Of a stretch of 64,000 nucleotides of DNA, positions 42,368 to 51,870 are shown one piece after another. Source of the stretch: Picosynechococcus sp. PCC 7003 (GTDB taxonomy: Bacteria; Cyanobacteriota; Cyanobacteriia; Cyanobacteriales; MRBY01); the NCBI RefSeq assembly GCF_001693255.1, contig NZ_CP016476.1:186001-250000 (forward strand). Direction: 5' to 3'. Below the pieces are notes generated by a model. That model searched no databases. It had not been told where the DNA came from and saw nothing but the letters and a program-made list of their open reading frames with translations. Each line of letters starts with the position of its first letter. The stretch's first letter is position 1. Position numbers and translations under genes: made by a program.

Positions 42368-43885
42368 TTATAGAGTAGAAGAAATTAGTAAACTGTCCAT
42401 GTCATCTAGTTTTAGACATTCTCCCGGACTAGTTAATAGCCAATTTCCATCAGTATCTTTTTTAGCTTGCGCAGGTGTCTTAAGATAAAATTCTCTACCG
42501 GAACCACTAATGTTAAATGTGTCGGAAAAAGTTTCCTGAGAAATAAATTGCTGGTAATAAGGAGACATAAAGTCAGGCACTAGCAGATATGTGTTGTCAA
42601 CTTCAATAATCATAAATTCTGCATCACGGTGCTGTTCTACCTCGTTAAAGTAGATTTTTTTTGTATTTTGGTTCTTTGTATAATTTGTTGTTGCCAAATA
42701 AGCAGAGCGAAAATACCGTTGTGATTGTATATTAAACGCAATGATTAACTGCTGATTTTTACTAGTATGTTTTTCAGAGGAATTTTGTCTTACTTTACTA
42801 TCTTGAGTTTCTTTTACTTTATATTTTGATTTTTGAATTTTTTCATTGTCTAACTCAGTTTGAGAATTATATTCCCAGTCAAGAAGAAGAGAACAAGGCT
42901 CTATTAAATTCCATATACCATTTTTGCTTTGGGAATATTGAACAATACCAGGTTCAATAAGTTCGATAGTTTGCCCATTGCCTTGGTAATTGAAAATATC
43001 ACTATTTTCAAATAACCACTGATCTAAATTTGCATAGTATGGGCTAAAAAAATTAGGAATTAGTAAATATCTAGAGTTGACATTGACAGCTAAACAAAGA
43101 GCATCTCTGGGATTGTCAATATCAATGAATTTTACGATTCTTTTTGCTTTTGTGCTGGTATCATCACTACCAATTGTACTTTCATCCAAGGTTAAATAAT
43201 AAGTATCCTGATGAAAAAAAGCTGTATCTTGAGAATTGAAAGCTGTAATTACTTTTTGATATGGATCTTGCTGTACAACTGAAGCAGATTGTGAATAATC
43301 AAGATAGTTTGAATGGTCAATTTTATCTCTGATTTGATATTGTTGTTTTTCTTGAAAATTTGGTGCTGAAAAAGAGCTTTGAGAATGATCTGAAGAAATT
43401 TGTTTCCTAAATTGTTCGAATTCTTTCTCTAAATTCTGCACAGTTTGATTTAATTCATTAATTTTATCAGATGAGCGTTTGCGAAAATCATCCTTTTTCT
43501 TCTTCTCTGCATTAACCCATATTTTTAATTGCATGTATCCCAAAATGCCTGGAGCCCAAAGTGCTAAATAGCCACAACTGAAGATTATAAAAACAATGAT
43601 AGTATTCCATGGAAAACTGGATCTATCAGAATCCTCTTGATTGCTAGAATTGTCAGGCTCTACTGGCGTCGAGGTCTCGGACACCCAGCCAAGACCTGGG
43701 CGCCACCTGTCGGTTACTTCTGCTTCTAAGGTCTCAGAACTTTCTTCATTATTGAGATTGTCAGACTCTACTGGCATCGAGGTCTCACTGCGAGGAAACT
43801 GACTTTGTTCTCTATCTCGCGTTCCACATGAGGTAATGTTCCCGACAATAAGTAAAAGAATGAGTAACCATCTAAAATTTTTCAT
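42368..43885 (-). CDS. Lipoprotein with helix, coiled coil and two unknown repeat domains
   Basis: 505 residues. A lipoprotein signal (LLIVGNITSC, Cys about 20) is followed by an acidic Ser/Glu linker that contains a duplicated segment, a hydrophobic helix (about 93-115), and a charged coiled coil (INELNQTVQNLEKEFEQF). Two copies of the domain follow (LCLAVNVNSRYLLIPNFFSPYY; EFMIIEVDNTYLLVPDFMSPYY). Having both a lipobox and an inner helix is odd: either the signal is not cleaved or both ends sit in membranes. No known family matched. Confidence 0.65.
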   Translation of the reverse strand: MKNFRWLLILLLIVGNITSCGTRDREQSQFPRSETSMPVESDNLNNEESSETLEAEVTDRWRPGLGWVSETSTPVEPDNSSNQEDSDRSSFPWNTIIVFIIFSCGYLALWAPGILGYMQLKIWVNAEKKKKDDFRKRSSDKINELNQTVQNLEKEFEQFRKQISSDHSQSSFSAPNFQEKQQYQIRDKIDHSNYLDYSQSASVVQQDPYQKVITAFNSQDTAFFHQDTYYLTLDESTIGSDDTSTKAKRIVKFIDIDNPRDALCLAVNVNSRYLLIPNFFSPYYANLDQWLFENSDIFNYQGNGQTIELIEPGIVQYSQSKNGIWNLIEPCSLLLDWEYNSQTELDNEKIQKSKYKVKETQDSKVRQNSSEKHTSKNQQLIIAFNIQSQRYFRSAYLATTNYTKNQNTKKIYFNEVEQHRDAEFMIIEVDNTYLLVPDFMSPYYQQFISQETFSDTFNISGSGREFYLKTPAQAKKDTDGNWLLTSPGECLKLDDMDSLLISSTL

Positions 43886-44352
43886 TATGGCTTAGAACAA
43901 CTTTTTTAAAATTAGATTGATTAAATGAACCTAGCTCAACTGTAATCTTACGGGTTCTATTAGATTCCAGATGCCATTTTCACTTTGGGAGTACTGGACT
44001 TTGCCAGGTCTAATTAATTCGACAGTTTGCCCGTTGCCTTGATAATCAAAAATGTCAATGTTGTCAGATAACCACTGATCTAAATTTTCATAGTATGGAC
44101 TAAAGAAGTTAGGAATTAATAAATATTCAGAGTTAACATTGACGGCTAAACAAAGAGCATCTCTAAGGTTGTCAATATCAATGAATTTTACGATTCGCTT
44201 CGCTCCTGCACTGGTCTCACCACCAATCGTACTTTCGTCTAAAGCTAAATAATAGGTAGTATTCTGCTGGAAGAAAGTTGTATCTTTGGTATTGAAAGCC
44301 GTAATGACTTCCTGGTATGGATCTCGCTGTACAACTGGAGCAGGTTGTGAAT
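42899..44352. repeat. Duplicated gene segment (two copies of about 400 bp)
   Basis: Bases 42899-43300 and 43949-44352 are visibly very similar, with long identical runs such as TAACCACTGATCTAAATTT. Each encodes one copy of the unknown domain. This is a tandem duplication within the operon. Confidence 0.75.
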
Positions 44353-44935
44353 GAACAGGATAATTTGAATAATTAGTTTTATCTTGGACTGGATATTGTT
44401 GTCTTTCTGAAAACCTTGAGGACGAAAGAGAGTTTTGAGAACTAATTGAAGTAATTTGCTTCTCAAGCTTTTGCAATTGTTGTTCTATTTTCTGGTTTTG
44501 GTCAACTAAAGTTTCTACCTTTTTGTCCAGTGATTCCAATAATTCATTTATTTCTAGTTTAGGTAAGTGGTCAGAAAATTTATGACCACTTATATTATTT
44601 GCCTTTTTGCTGGGGTTTGAACGCAAAGGCTGCGAGGATATGTTGGAAGTTGGTCTTGAATTTTTTGTGTATTTGTTTGATTTATTATTCTTCTGATTGT
44701 TTACTTTTATGTACATCGAAAACAATCCAATTCCTCCAGCTAGAAGTAGTAAAGCGATAAAAGTGACGTAACCCAGTGGAAAACCATTTCCATCTCCCTC
44801 TTCACCGGTATCTGCTGGGGACCCAATATCATTAGGGGATGGCGGATTTTCAGTGTGATTTCTTGGTCCACATGAAACAAGGTTCCCCGTAACAAGTAGA
44901 AGAATGAGTAACCATTTAAACTTTTTCATCTTCAT
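43931..44935 (-). CDS. Lipoprotein with helix, coiled coil and one unknown repeat domain
   Basis: 334 residues. Signal with lipobox (VTGNLVSC, Cys about 22), hydrophobic helix (about 49-72), a basic linker, coiled coil (LLESLDKKVETLVDQNQKIE) and one copy of the repeat domain at the C-terminus. Its domain is close to the first domain of the neighbour at DNA level, showing a recent duplication. The start is 2 bp from the end of the actin-like gene, so the two are co-translated. Confidence 0.65.
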   Translation of the reverse strand: MKMKKFKWLLILLLVTGNLVSCGPRNHTENPPSPNDIGSPADTGEEGDGNGFPLGYVTFIALLLLAGGIGLFSMYIKVNNQKNNKSNKYTKNSRPTSNISSQPLRSNPSKKANNISGHKFSDHLPKLEINELLESLDKKVETLVDQNQKIEQQLQKLEKQITSISSQNSLSSSRFSERQQYPVQDKTNYSNYPVHSQPAPVVQRDPYQEVITAFNTKDTTFFQQNTTYYLALDESTIGGETSAGAKRIVKFIDIDNLRDALCLAVNVNSEYLLIPNFFSPYYENLDQWLSDNIDIFDYQGNGQTVELIRPGKVQYSQSENGIWNLIEPVRLQLS

Positions 44936-44937
44936 TA

Positions 44938-47900
44938 TTATTTGCCTCCGTTACTACGAGCCCAACGACTAGCCAGAATATCCATAAAGCAGCGTAACTG
45001 CAAGAGGAATGTAGACTCTAGTTCAAAATCTTCTTTCTTGCCGAGTTTTTTCTGACAGGTGTCTTTCACGACTTGCTGGAGCACTTCTTTAAGGTCTGCC
45101 GGGATTACTTGATCACCTTTGATTTGCACTCCAGGAAGAGCTTGGATACTACCAATTCTCTCCTGAGTAATGATTTGATTAAAGTTTCGGATATACCGTT
45201 CCAGTTCTTGGGTACTGATAACATTAAAGCTGGTGATTTTTCCCCATTCTTCAGGAAGATCAAGAACATCTAGGGCTGAAAACTCTTTTCCATTAACTTC
45301 GCAAATCTCACCCACTAAAGGATTACTTTGTTCAACACGTTGGAGTGTACTTTCCTGGGGGATAATCAAACCCTCACATACTTCTGACTTGGGATGAACT
45401 GTTCGTTGAATTGGTTCACTTTTTGGATTGGGCTTAAGTTCCGAAGACCTCTCCATGACGCCTAATAAAACTTTGTTAATTTCGGAGCTACTATTGTATT
45501 CCCCTGTAGGTGTTAGCCAATCTAAGAAACGAGAACCATTGCCGCCAACAAAAACAGTGGCCGTACAATCATTTTTATCTTGAGAGGCGTATTTTTGAAC
45601 TAGCCCTAAATAATGGTATAGTCCGCCAATCGCAAAAACGAGTAAAGTACGAAACTCTTTGTTTTTCTGTTTACTCGCATTGACCGCATAGCCTCCTTCA
45701 AGAATTTTGCGGCCATTACCACGTAGGTAGTTATCAAGGGCAGAATTAAAATTATTACCCTTAAGAACCTCTTGTAAACTCTGGGCATCACGTTCAGAAA
45801 GACCAAACACATCGCCGATGGCATTCAGGTTTAGCTTGAGTAAACGGTGATAAATATCTCGCCCCGCATAGGCAACAGAAGTTTGATAAATGACTTGACT
45901 GTCTCGGAAAATCGCAATGTCTGAGGTACCACCACCAATATCAACGCAGATGGTATTCAGAAGATTATCTTCTACCCCTGCACAAACATTCCGATAATAT
46001 TCTGCAAAAGCGATACTTTCGGTGCGATGAATTGTTTCGTCGTACAAGTGACGCTGATTCGTAATTTGTTCCATATCCCGTAATGTTCGCTTCCAAGTTG
46101 CAAAGTACATTTGCTCTTCATGGGGAGAGAACGCAGAGGGATACGAAACCACCCAAGTAATACTTGTTACTCCTTCAAGGGCTGCTTGGGCTGCTACCAG
46201 TCGCTGAAGATGACGCAGGAAAGGATCTTGGAAACGGATTTGATCCCACTTAATGTTGCTTTTAACGTGCTCGACATTAAAGTCAAATTTATCTAAACGG
46301 GGGACAAAAATCCGGGCTTCCTTAAGGGGTTCAGGAATTGCGGTGCTGGAGGATTCTGTCCAACCCATCGTTGTCAACAAGGTCGCCATGGGTAGTCGTT
46401 CCCGTTCGTCCTTGATAAAAGTTTCTGGCACAAACATTTCTCGGTAGGCTCGATCCCGGATCGACAGGGGGGCTTCCGTAATTGAGAGCATTTGGGTTTG
46501 GAGATCCAACCATTGGGGCTCACCATTGCCTCGACGAACAGCCAGATTAGTAAACGATGTCCCAAAGTCAACGCCGACTGTCCATTCTCTCGTTTCTCCC
46601 AATTGAACTCGGGGAATTCTTAGGGGTAGTACTCCCAGGGGACGACCATCAGCACTCACCGCTTCGAGAATATTAGGGTGCTGGGGACATTCCCAATATT
46701 GATAACGAGCCTGTTGCCCCATATTACGGAAGAAGGACGTCGCCCCCACCGTTGGGGGAGCCAGGGAAAATGCTGTTTCGACATTCTCTGAAGCATCTGT
46801 AAAAACGAAGAACTGTTTCCAACTGCCGACGGGAACATTGGGCCACATCCCAACTACGGGGATCGCTCCTGATAAGCTATTTTCGGGCTTAAGGGGAAAT
46901 TCTTTGGAGACTTCGTAAAATACGGGTCTACTACCATAGCCAGACAAGGGCACCTTGAGTGAGACCTTTACTCTACGGTCAGATCCCTGGCCGATCAAGC
47001 TTAGGCTGGTCACTTTTTCAAGATCAGGGCTAGCAAAATAATGTTTTAGCAGTGGATTGAGTGGTAGTAGAAGTGTTTTTGCGCCCCGTACTCGATTGGT
47101 TTGCGCATCGATACTGTCATAGACATTTAATTTATCGGTAATCCAAGTACCTGGAAGTAGTTTGTCGCCTTCGATATAAAACAGTTCATCTAGGAAAAAG
47201 TCTTCAGGTGTTAGGAAGTAGGCATCGTCGCGCCCATGGGTGACCGGATTGAAGATCTGCAGAGAAATTGTGCCATAGACAATGATTTCACCGGGGCGAT
47301 GGCCTAACTTGGCAGGGAGACGCTCTTGATCAATTAGGTAAATGGGTCGGTCTGGAGCAAAACCCGCTGATGGCAAAATCTGTACGTTGGAACGAGGCGC
47401 GCTTCCCTCTTCTGCTAACTTCATCGGTGCGAGATATTTTAGCGGAGCAGGTTCCAATAAAATGCCGAAGCCATCTTCATTTTGGTTGATTTCGATTGGA
47501 GATAGTTGGCCACCTCCCAAGTCATTAGCAAAATCTTGGAGTTCTTGAATTAGGGAGTTGATCAGTTCTCGATTGCCACTGTCCCAAACATTGTTTAGTT
47601 CATTACAGAGATTTTTGAGCCATTCGATCACCACATAACGCTCGCGACTGCTCAGGGATTGGGTGGGATCACTAAAGCGATTGTCTTTGATCCAGTGAAT
47701 TTGTTGCCCCAAGGCATTATTGATATGGGGCGCTGGTGTAACAAGGGTTGCGGGACTGGTCATCCCCAGCACATGTTCATTGCAATAAAAAACATAGGTC
47801 TTTAGCCAGGGATCTGCTTGACCAAAAGACCGACTTAAAACACTTTGATCGGCATCGGGCTTAAGGGTGACTAGGGCCTTGGTGAGTTTGGTCCGTTGAA

Positions 47901-48228
47901 GCTCTTCTTTGGTTAGGTTAATCTCCTGGGCTTTGATCGAAAGATTCAGATATTCCGATAGGGCCAAAGCTGCTAAAAAGCCACGATATTGACGCAATAA
48001 GCCTGCTCTGGCTTTATATTTTCGGTCTGAAATCGCCGCCATAAATTGGAGAGGGCGGGCCCAGGGACTTGGGATGGAATGAATATCAGCATCGTCACTG
48101 GCTTCAAAATCGAGGTCATCGGCCAGGTTTTTAATTTGGCTGAGGTTAACCTCATTAAATCTACCCGGTTCGACGGCGGGGATGGAGGTACGGTCAGAGA
48201 GGAGGGCAGGCAGGCAGGGATGAGTCAT
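44938..48228 (-). CDS. Giant actin/Hsp70-fold ATPase
   Basis: 1096 residues. The N-terminal 545 match nothing I recognise; they contain no signal or helix anchor. The C-terminal half is an actin/Hsp70-type ATPase: phosphate-1 VGVDFGTSFTNLAV (551-564), phosphate-2 ICVDIGGGTSDIAIF (760-774) and an adenosine-type VFVGGNGSRF. It is far larger than DnaK or MreB, and no Hsp70 substrate domain is seen. It follows the tubulin-like gene by 66 bp and precedes the lipoproteins by 2 bp. Such ATPases may polymerise or act as switches; coupling with a tubulin-like protein is the notable point. Role unknown. Confidence 0.8.
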   Translation of the reverse strand: MTHPCLPALLSDRTSIPAVEPGRFNEVNLSQIKNLADDLDFEASDDADIHSIPSPWARPLQFMAAISDRKYKARAGLLRQYRGFLAALALSEYLNLSIKAQEINLTKEELQRTKLTKALVTLKPDADQSVLSRSFGQADPWLKTYVFYCNEHVLGMTSPATLVTPAPHINNALGQQIHWIKDNRFSDPTQSLSSRERYVVIEWLKNLCNELNNVWDSGNRELINSLIQELQDFANDLGGGQLSPIEINQNEDGFGILLEPAPLKYLAPMKLAEEGSAPRSNVQILPSAGFAPDRPIYLIDQERLPAKLGHRPGEIIVYGTISLQIFNPVTHGRDDAYFLTPEDFFLDELFYIEGDKLLPGTWITDKLNVYDSIDAQTNRVRGAKTLLLPLNPLLKHYFASPDLEKVTSLSLIGQGSDRRVKVSLKVPLSGYGSRPVFYEVSKEFPLKPENSLSGAIPVVGMWPNVPVGSWKQFFVFTDASENVETAFSLAPPTVGATSFFRNMGQQARYQYWECPQHPNILEAVSADGRPLGVLPLRIPRVQLGETREWTVGVDFGTSFTNLAVRRGNGEPQWLDLQTQMLSITEAPLSIRDRAYREMFVPETFIKDERERLPMATLLTTMGWTESSSTAIPEPLKEARIFVPRLDKFDFNVEHVKSNIKWDQIRFQDPFLRHLQRLVAAQAALEGVTSITWVVSYPSAFSPHEEQMYFATWKRTLRDMEQITNQRHLYDETIHRTESIAFAEYYRNVCAGVEDNLLNTICVDIGGGTSDIAIFRDSQVIYQTSVAYAGRDIYHRLLKLNLNAIGDVFGLSERDAQSLQEVLKGNNFNSALDNYLRGNGRKILEGGYAVNASKQKNKEFRTLLVFAIGGLYHYLGLVQKYASQDKNDCTATVFVGGNGSRFLDWLTPTGEYNSSSEINKVLLGVMERSSELKPNPKSEPIQRTVHPKSEVCEGLIIPQESTLQRVEQSNPLVGEICEVNGKEFSALDVLDLPEEWGKITSFNVISTQELERYIRNFNQIITQERIGSIQALPGVQIKGDQVIPADLKEVLQQVVKDTCQKKLGKKEDFELESTFLLQLRCFMDILASRWARSNGGK

Positions 48229-48294
48229 GGCAAATATTGGGCAAAAGGAAGCTAAACAACTTAGAGAAAAAATTTGAGGAAAAAGAAAAAGTAA

Positions 48295-49824
48295 TTAGGC
48301 ATTCTTAAAAAGAGTATGGACAAGACCAACAACACCATCTTCTTGAATTTCAGAGTTATCAAGGTCTGCTAAGGTGTTTTTGATAGTGTCGACGCAGTCT
48401 TGCCGTTCTTGTTCTGGGCTAACGGCTTGATCAGTGACTAGCTTACTGAGTTTGTCTTTGTAGGCTTTTTCTTGGGCATTGGCCTTGACATCATTGAGAT
48501 TGAACAGGCGATCGCCCCGGTGATGGGACTTAGAAAGTTGCTTTGCCCAGAGAAGAAAAGCATCGGCCCAAATATCAAAAGCTTTGAGGGCTTGAATCTG
48601 CTCATCATCAGCAATAGTGGGTAAGAAATCACCGCTTGTTTTCTTATTATTTGTGCTGGTTTTAATACTATTCGTGTCAAAAAAGCGCGGGAACCAAGGT
48701 GCGCCAATGGCAAATTGTTTTGGGCCAAGTCGACTGGCTGCTTGAAGCTCGAGGGAAAAATTATGAGCCCACATGTAGGCAATCCGCACAGCTCCCCCTA
48801 GGTCTTTTTTCAGACCAGAGCCGTCTGGGAAATCTTCCCAAATTAAGTGGTCTTGGTTGCGGCGACAGATGTAGTGGACTTTGGTCCCGTCATTAGAAGA
48901 GGTACTAAGGTCATCTTGGCGACGTTTGATAATATCTTTAATTGCTAGGGCAGCATATAGTTCCACAAAGTGGGCATCATTTTTTTGCTCTTCGCCCCCA
49001 GTTTTTGAGCTGTAGTTTGTAGAAGCACTATTCCCAATAATATAGATGTCCTTAAAAATCTTTTCGTTGCGGCTTTGTTGGTATAAAAACTTGAGTGCTG
49101 CTTGGGTATTGAGGCTAAAGAAACGTTTCTCTGCAAAGACTTTTTCTTCTTCAGGGGGCTTTTCAAAATCAAAATAGGGTAGCAGGATGGATGTATTGAT
49201 CTCAATATCCATTCCCATATCATTGCGGAGGCGATCGCCGATCAGCTTTGCGAGACTCGGCACCCCAGAAGCCCCAGTCCCCCCAAAAATACTGCCAAAA
49301 AGATGAATAAATGTTCCTGTGACTCCCTCAGTATTTTGAACATCATTAAGCATTCGTTCGAGGGGATTTTGCCGATCACGAAAACCCCCATCAATACCGA
49401 GGGTTCCTAAAATTGCTGAACCGACAGGCGGACGACCCCGAAAGCCCACATCAAAATCCATCACCCGCTCGTTAGGGCCATAAAGCACTTCAAATACACC
49501 CCGGAGTGGATCACTGGGGCGTAGTTCTAACATTTGCTCAAAAGAATTGCCAACAGATTGCTCTAGGGGATTCCAAACCTTCCAATCTTTGATTTCCGCT
49601 GCCATAAAGCGGGAAGAACCTTTTTTGAAATGCCAATAGCAATTAATGGTTTTTGTAATGTTTTGTTGGGTGCGGGTCAAATTCCCATTGGTTGGATCTG
49701 CATCGATTAGTAAAACATTGAGCTCACAATTGTCTCCATAGGCACCGATGGCATGCAAAAAAGTGACCGCCTCAATACATTTTGCACCACTACCACCAAC
49801 ACCAATCGCATAGATTTTTGACAT
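48295..49824 (-). CDS. Tubulin/FtsZ-like GTPase
   Basis: 509 residues. The Rossmann start GVGGSGAKC (8-16) and the tubulin signature FGGTGASG (180-187) bracket a GTPase domain, with acidic VLLIDADPTNGN (38-48) as the T2/T3 loop. FtsZ has a GGGTGTG loop, so the first Gly is replaced by Phe here. The C-terminal half (WADAFLLWAKQLSK) is family specific. It resembles the FtsZ-like families predicted by comparative genomics to take part in membrane remodelling together with vWA proteins. It starts 5 bp after the four-helix gene. It is not the division FtsZ: length and sequence differ. Confidence 0.8.
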   Translation of the reverse strand: MSKIYAIGVGGSGAKCIEAVTFLHAIGAYGDNCELNVLLIDADPTNGNLTRTQQNITKTINCYWHFKKGSSRFMAAEIKDWKVWNPLEQSVGNSFEQMLELRPSDPLRGVFEVLYGPNERVMDFDVGFRGRPPVGSAILGTLGIDGGFRDRQNPLERMLNDVQNTEGVTGTFIHLFGSIFGGTGASGVPSLAKLIGDRLRNDMGMDIEINTSILLPYFDFEKPPEEEKVFAEKRFFSLNTQAALKFLYQQSRNEKIFKDIYIIGNSASTNYSSKTGGEEQKNDAHFVELYAALAIKDIIKRRQDDLSTSSNDGTKVHYICRRNQDHLIWEDFPDGSGLKKDLGGAVRIAYMWAHNFSLELQAASRLGPKQFAIGAPWFPRFFDTNSIKTSTNNKKTSGDFLPTIADDEQIQALKAFDIWADAFLLWAKQLSKSHHRGDRLFNLNDVKANAQEKAYKDKLSKLVTDQAVSPEQERQDCVDTIKNTLADLDNSEIQEDGVVGLVHTLFKNA

Positions 49825-49829
49825 GATTT

Positions 49830-50351
49830 TTAACCTCCGTAAAATTTTCTGAGTTTAATCGCTAGGGGGGGAATGTTTCTTAGGGAACGTGGTGTAGCAA
49901 GGGCTGAGGGCAACCAGAAGATTAGTAACGTATCCAGTAAAAGACAGCCAGGATACCATAACCAGAATTCCATGTATCGTCCCTCGTCAAGCCAGCCCAA
50001 GAAGTAGGAAGTACCAAAAAAGATGAGTAAACAAGCAAAAAAGTGAAATAGGGCCGATAGCCACCAAGTGAAGCGTTTAGCAAGGACTAATTCGGCACGG
50101 ATAAATTGTTTATTATAGGCTTTAAATATCCAGAACCCTAACAATAAAAATCCTAAGACTAAACTAATAATATTATTGAGCCAAAAAATGTCGGCAATCC
50201 AATCGTCAATTTCAGTATTCGTTGCGCTTAGAGGCAATATGGGCTGATAAAAAAGATAATACTTACCAAGTAAGTTCCACAATAAGGCGATCGCCACAGC
50301 GATAACTAAAGCAAACCAGCTTTTTAAGGATTTTCCAGACATACAGTTCAA
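49830..50351 (-). CDS. Four-helix integral membrane protein
   Basis: 173 residues with four clear helices (about 10-30, 54-76, 92-117, 132-152) and short loops. No family recognised. It lies between the vWA lipoprotein (30 bp) and the tubulin-like GTPase (5 bp), so it is a likely membrane anchor or channel of that system. Confidence 0.7.
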   Translation of the reverse strand: MNCMSGKSLKSWFALVIAVAIALLWNLLGKYYLFYQPILPLSATNTEIDDWIADIFWLNNIISLVLGFLLLGFWIFKAYNKQFIRAELVLAKRFTWWLSALFHFFACLLIFFGTSYFLGWLDEGRYMEFWLWYPGCLLLDTLLIFWLPSALATPRSLRNIPPLAIKLRKFYGG

Positions 50352-50381
50352 GTACCTTTTACAAAAGAGACGACATAAACG

Positions 50382-51818
50382 TTAGTTAATACCAATACAA
50401 AATTTCACCGCATCATCGCCGGGGACGTGCGCTATGCCGGTATCCAGATCGGTATTTTGGAGGGCCATGCCCTTGACGGCTTCCCGCAGACCATAGACAA
50501 AGAGCAAGAGATTTTGGGTCTTGGCACCATTGGGATTAGCCGCCGTAGAATTCCAATCTGCCCAGACTGCTTCATCTAAATCCCGTTGGGAAAGCGTCAG
50601 GTAAGCGGTTTCTCCGCGCCGTGATCCCTCACCAGCATTAATGCGGGTCTGGACATTGAGGCGATCGCCTTGGACATTGACCGCTTCAACATTCAAAATC
50701 GGATTAGAACTGACTAATTTTTCGGGGCTAATTGTCGCGCCCAGCAGAGATGTAGAAGGCTCAGACCAAACATCGACCACCGTTTCCGTTTCTCCCTGGC
50801 AACCCCGCTGCTCCAAGATCAGCCATTGATTTGCCTGTTCCTTTGGGGGACGTTGACGGCCAATATTACCCCGCTGGATCGTACATTCATTGACAGGATC
50901 TGGTACAGACGTTTTGTCTAAAGTGATCACATCTATATCTGAACTCGCGAAGGAAGTGACCCGGAATGCTTCACTCACATCTAGAGGTAAATTATTAAAA
51001 CTATTGATAATTTCGTCCAAAGCTCTCTCTGGCCCTGTCATTACTAGATAAAAGGGACGCCCGGATTCAGTAACATTCGTATCATCGGTCGAGTAGTCCC
51101 CAATGACCACTTGTCCCGTTTCGGCAGAGAAGACATTGCCGTTAAATTCACTTCGTACCCCCACGAGAACTGCTTTGTAGTCTTGATTCTTTTGGAGTTC
51201 TTGACTGACACGACTCGACAATTCGGCGATCGCCGATTGATTAGGCTCTAGATCAGTAATCAAAATCTTGACAACTTTTTCTGGATCAACTGCTTCATCT
51301 ATTTCAGCGTTTTCCGTCTGGGCTACTGGGTTTTCATTAGAATCCGCAGATCCATTAAGCTCATAAATTTGATGTAAAGTGCTCGACACACAAGGATAGT
51401 CAGAACCTGCCACCTTGCAATCATAAAACTGGGGAAATTTCGCTTCTAAAAATTGCGCTGTTGTAATCGCCTGTGCCTGGGTGGTATCTGTTTCTAAAGA
51501 TGAACCGATCCGCCAGTATCTTGTTGCGATATTACGATTACCAATGAGGGTACTGAGGGAATCAATCGCTTGGGTATATAGAGTTCCAGAGCGACTGACA
51601 AAGCCAACCATCGAGCCACTTCCATCAATACCAATGTCTATGCTGACATTTTCGAAAGGATTAGTCGAAGTTGCTTCTGCAATTTCTGGTTTATTGACAC
51701 AATCAAGCTGGTTAGAACGGCTACGACTTCTAGTCCTTGTACAAGATATTAAAAGTAGACCCAACAAAATGCATAAAAAAAGTTGACTTGACTTAAATTT
51801 TAAAAAATTTCCTGTCAT
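50382..51818 (-). CDS. vWA-domain lipoprotein
   Basis: 478 residues from ATG 51818; TTG 51830 is less likely. A signal ends in a lipobox (LLLISC, Cys about 26). The vWA domain starts with an intact MIDAS loop, GIDGSGSM (D-x-S-x-S), and includes KILITDLEPNQSAI. The second half is a beta-rich region (TRINAGEGSRRGETAYLTL) and a final helix with a C-terminal Cys. It should sit on the periplasmic side and bind a partner through a metal. First gene of the operon, with its own promoter. Confidence 0.78.
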   Translation of the reverse strand: MTGNFLKFKSSQLFLCILLGLLLISCTRTRSRSRSNQLDCVNKPEIAEATSTNPFENVSIDIGIDGSGSMVGFVSRSGTLYTQAIDSLSTLIGNRNIATRYWRIGSSLETDTTQAQAITTAQFLEAKFPQFYDCKVAGSDYPCVSSTLHQIYELNGSADSNENPVAQTENAEIDEAVDPEKVVKILITDLEPNQSAIAELSSRVSQELQKNQDYKAVLVGVRSEFNGNVFSAETGQVVIGDYSTDDTNVTESGRPFYLVMTGPERALDEIINSFNNLPLDVSEAFRVTSFASSDIDVITLDKTSVPDPVNECTIQRGNIGRQRPPKEQANQWLILEQRGCQGETETVVDVWSEPSTSLLGATISPEKLVSSNPILNVEAVNVQGDRLNVQTRINAGEGSRRGETAYLTLSQRDLDEAVWADWNSTAANPNGAKTQNLLLFVYGLREAVKGMALQNTDLDTGIAHVPGDDAVKFCIGIN

Positions 51819-51841
51819 GAAAAAAACCAAAGTCGTAAAAA

Positions 51842-51870
51842 TGTTAAGATCTCTTATAGATCAATGACAA
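51842..51870 (-). promoter_or_regulatory. Promoter of the tubulin/actin-like operon
   Basis: On the minus strand, TTGTCA (51865-51870) and TTAACA (51842-51847) are exactly 17 bp apart. The spacer holds a perfect inverted repeat GATCT-N5-AGATC (51848-51862), a possible operator. The predicted start lies about 15-20 bases before ATG 51818. Confidence 0.5.

Noticed and set aside
48295-49824. The cell-division FtsZ
   Set aside because: The signature loop, length and C-terminus differ, and no division genes are adjacent.
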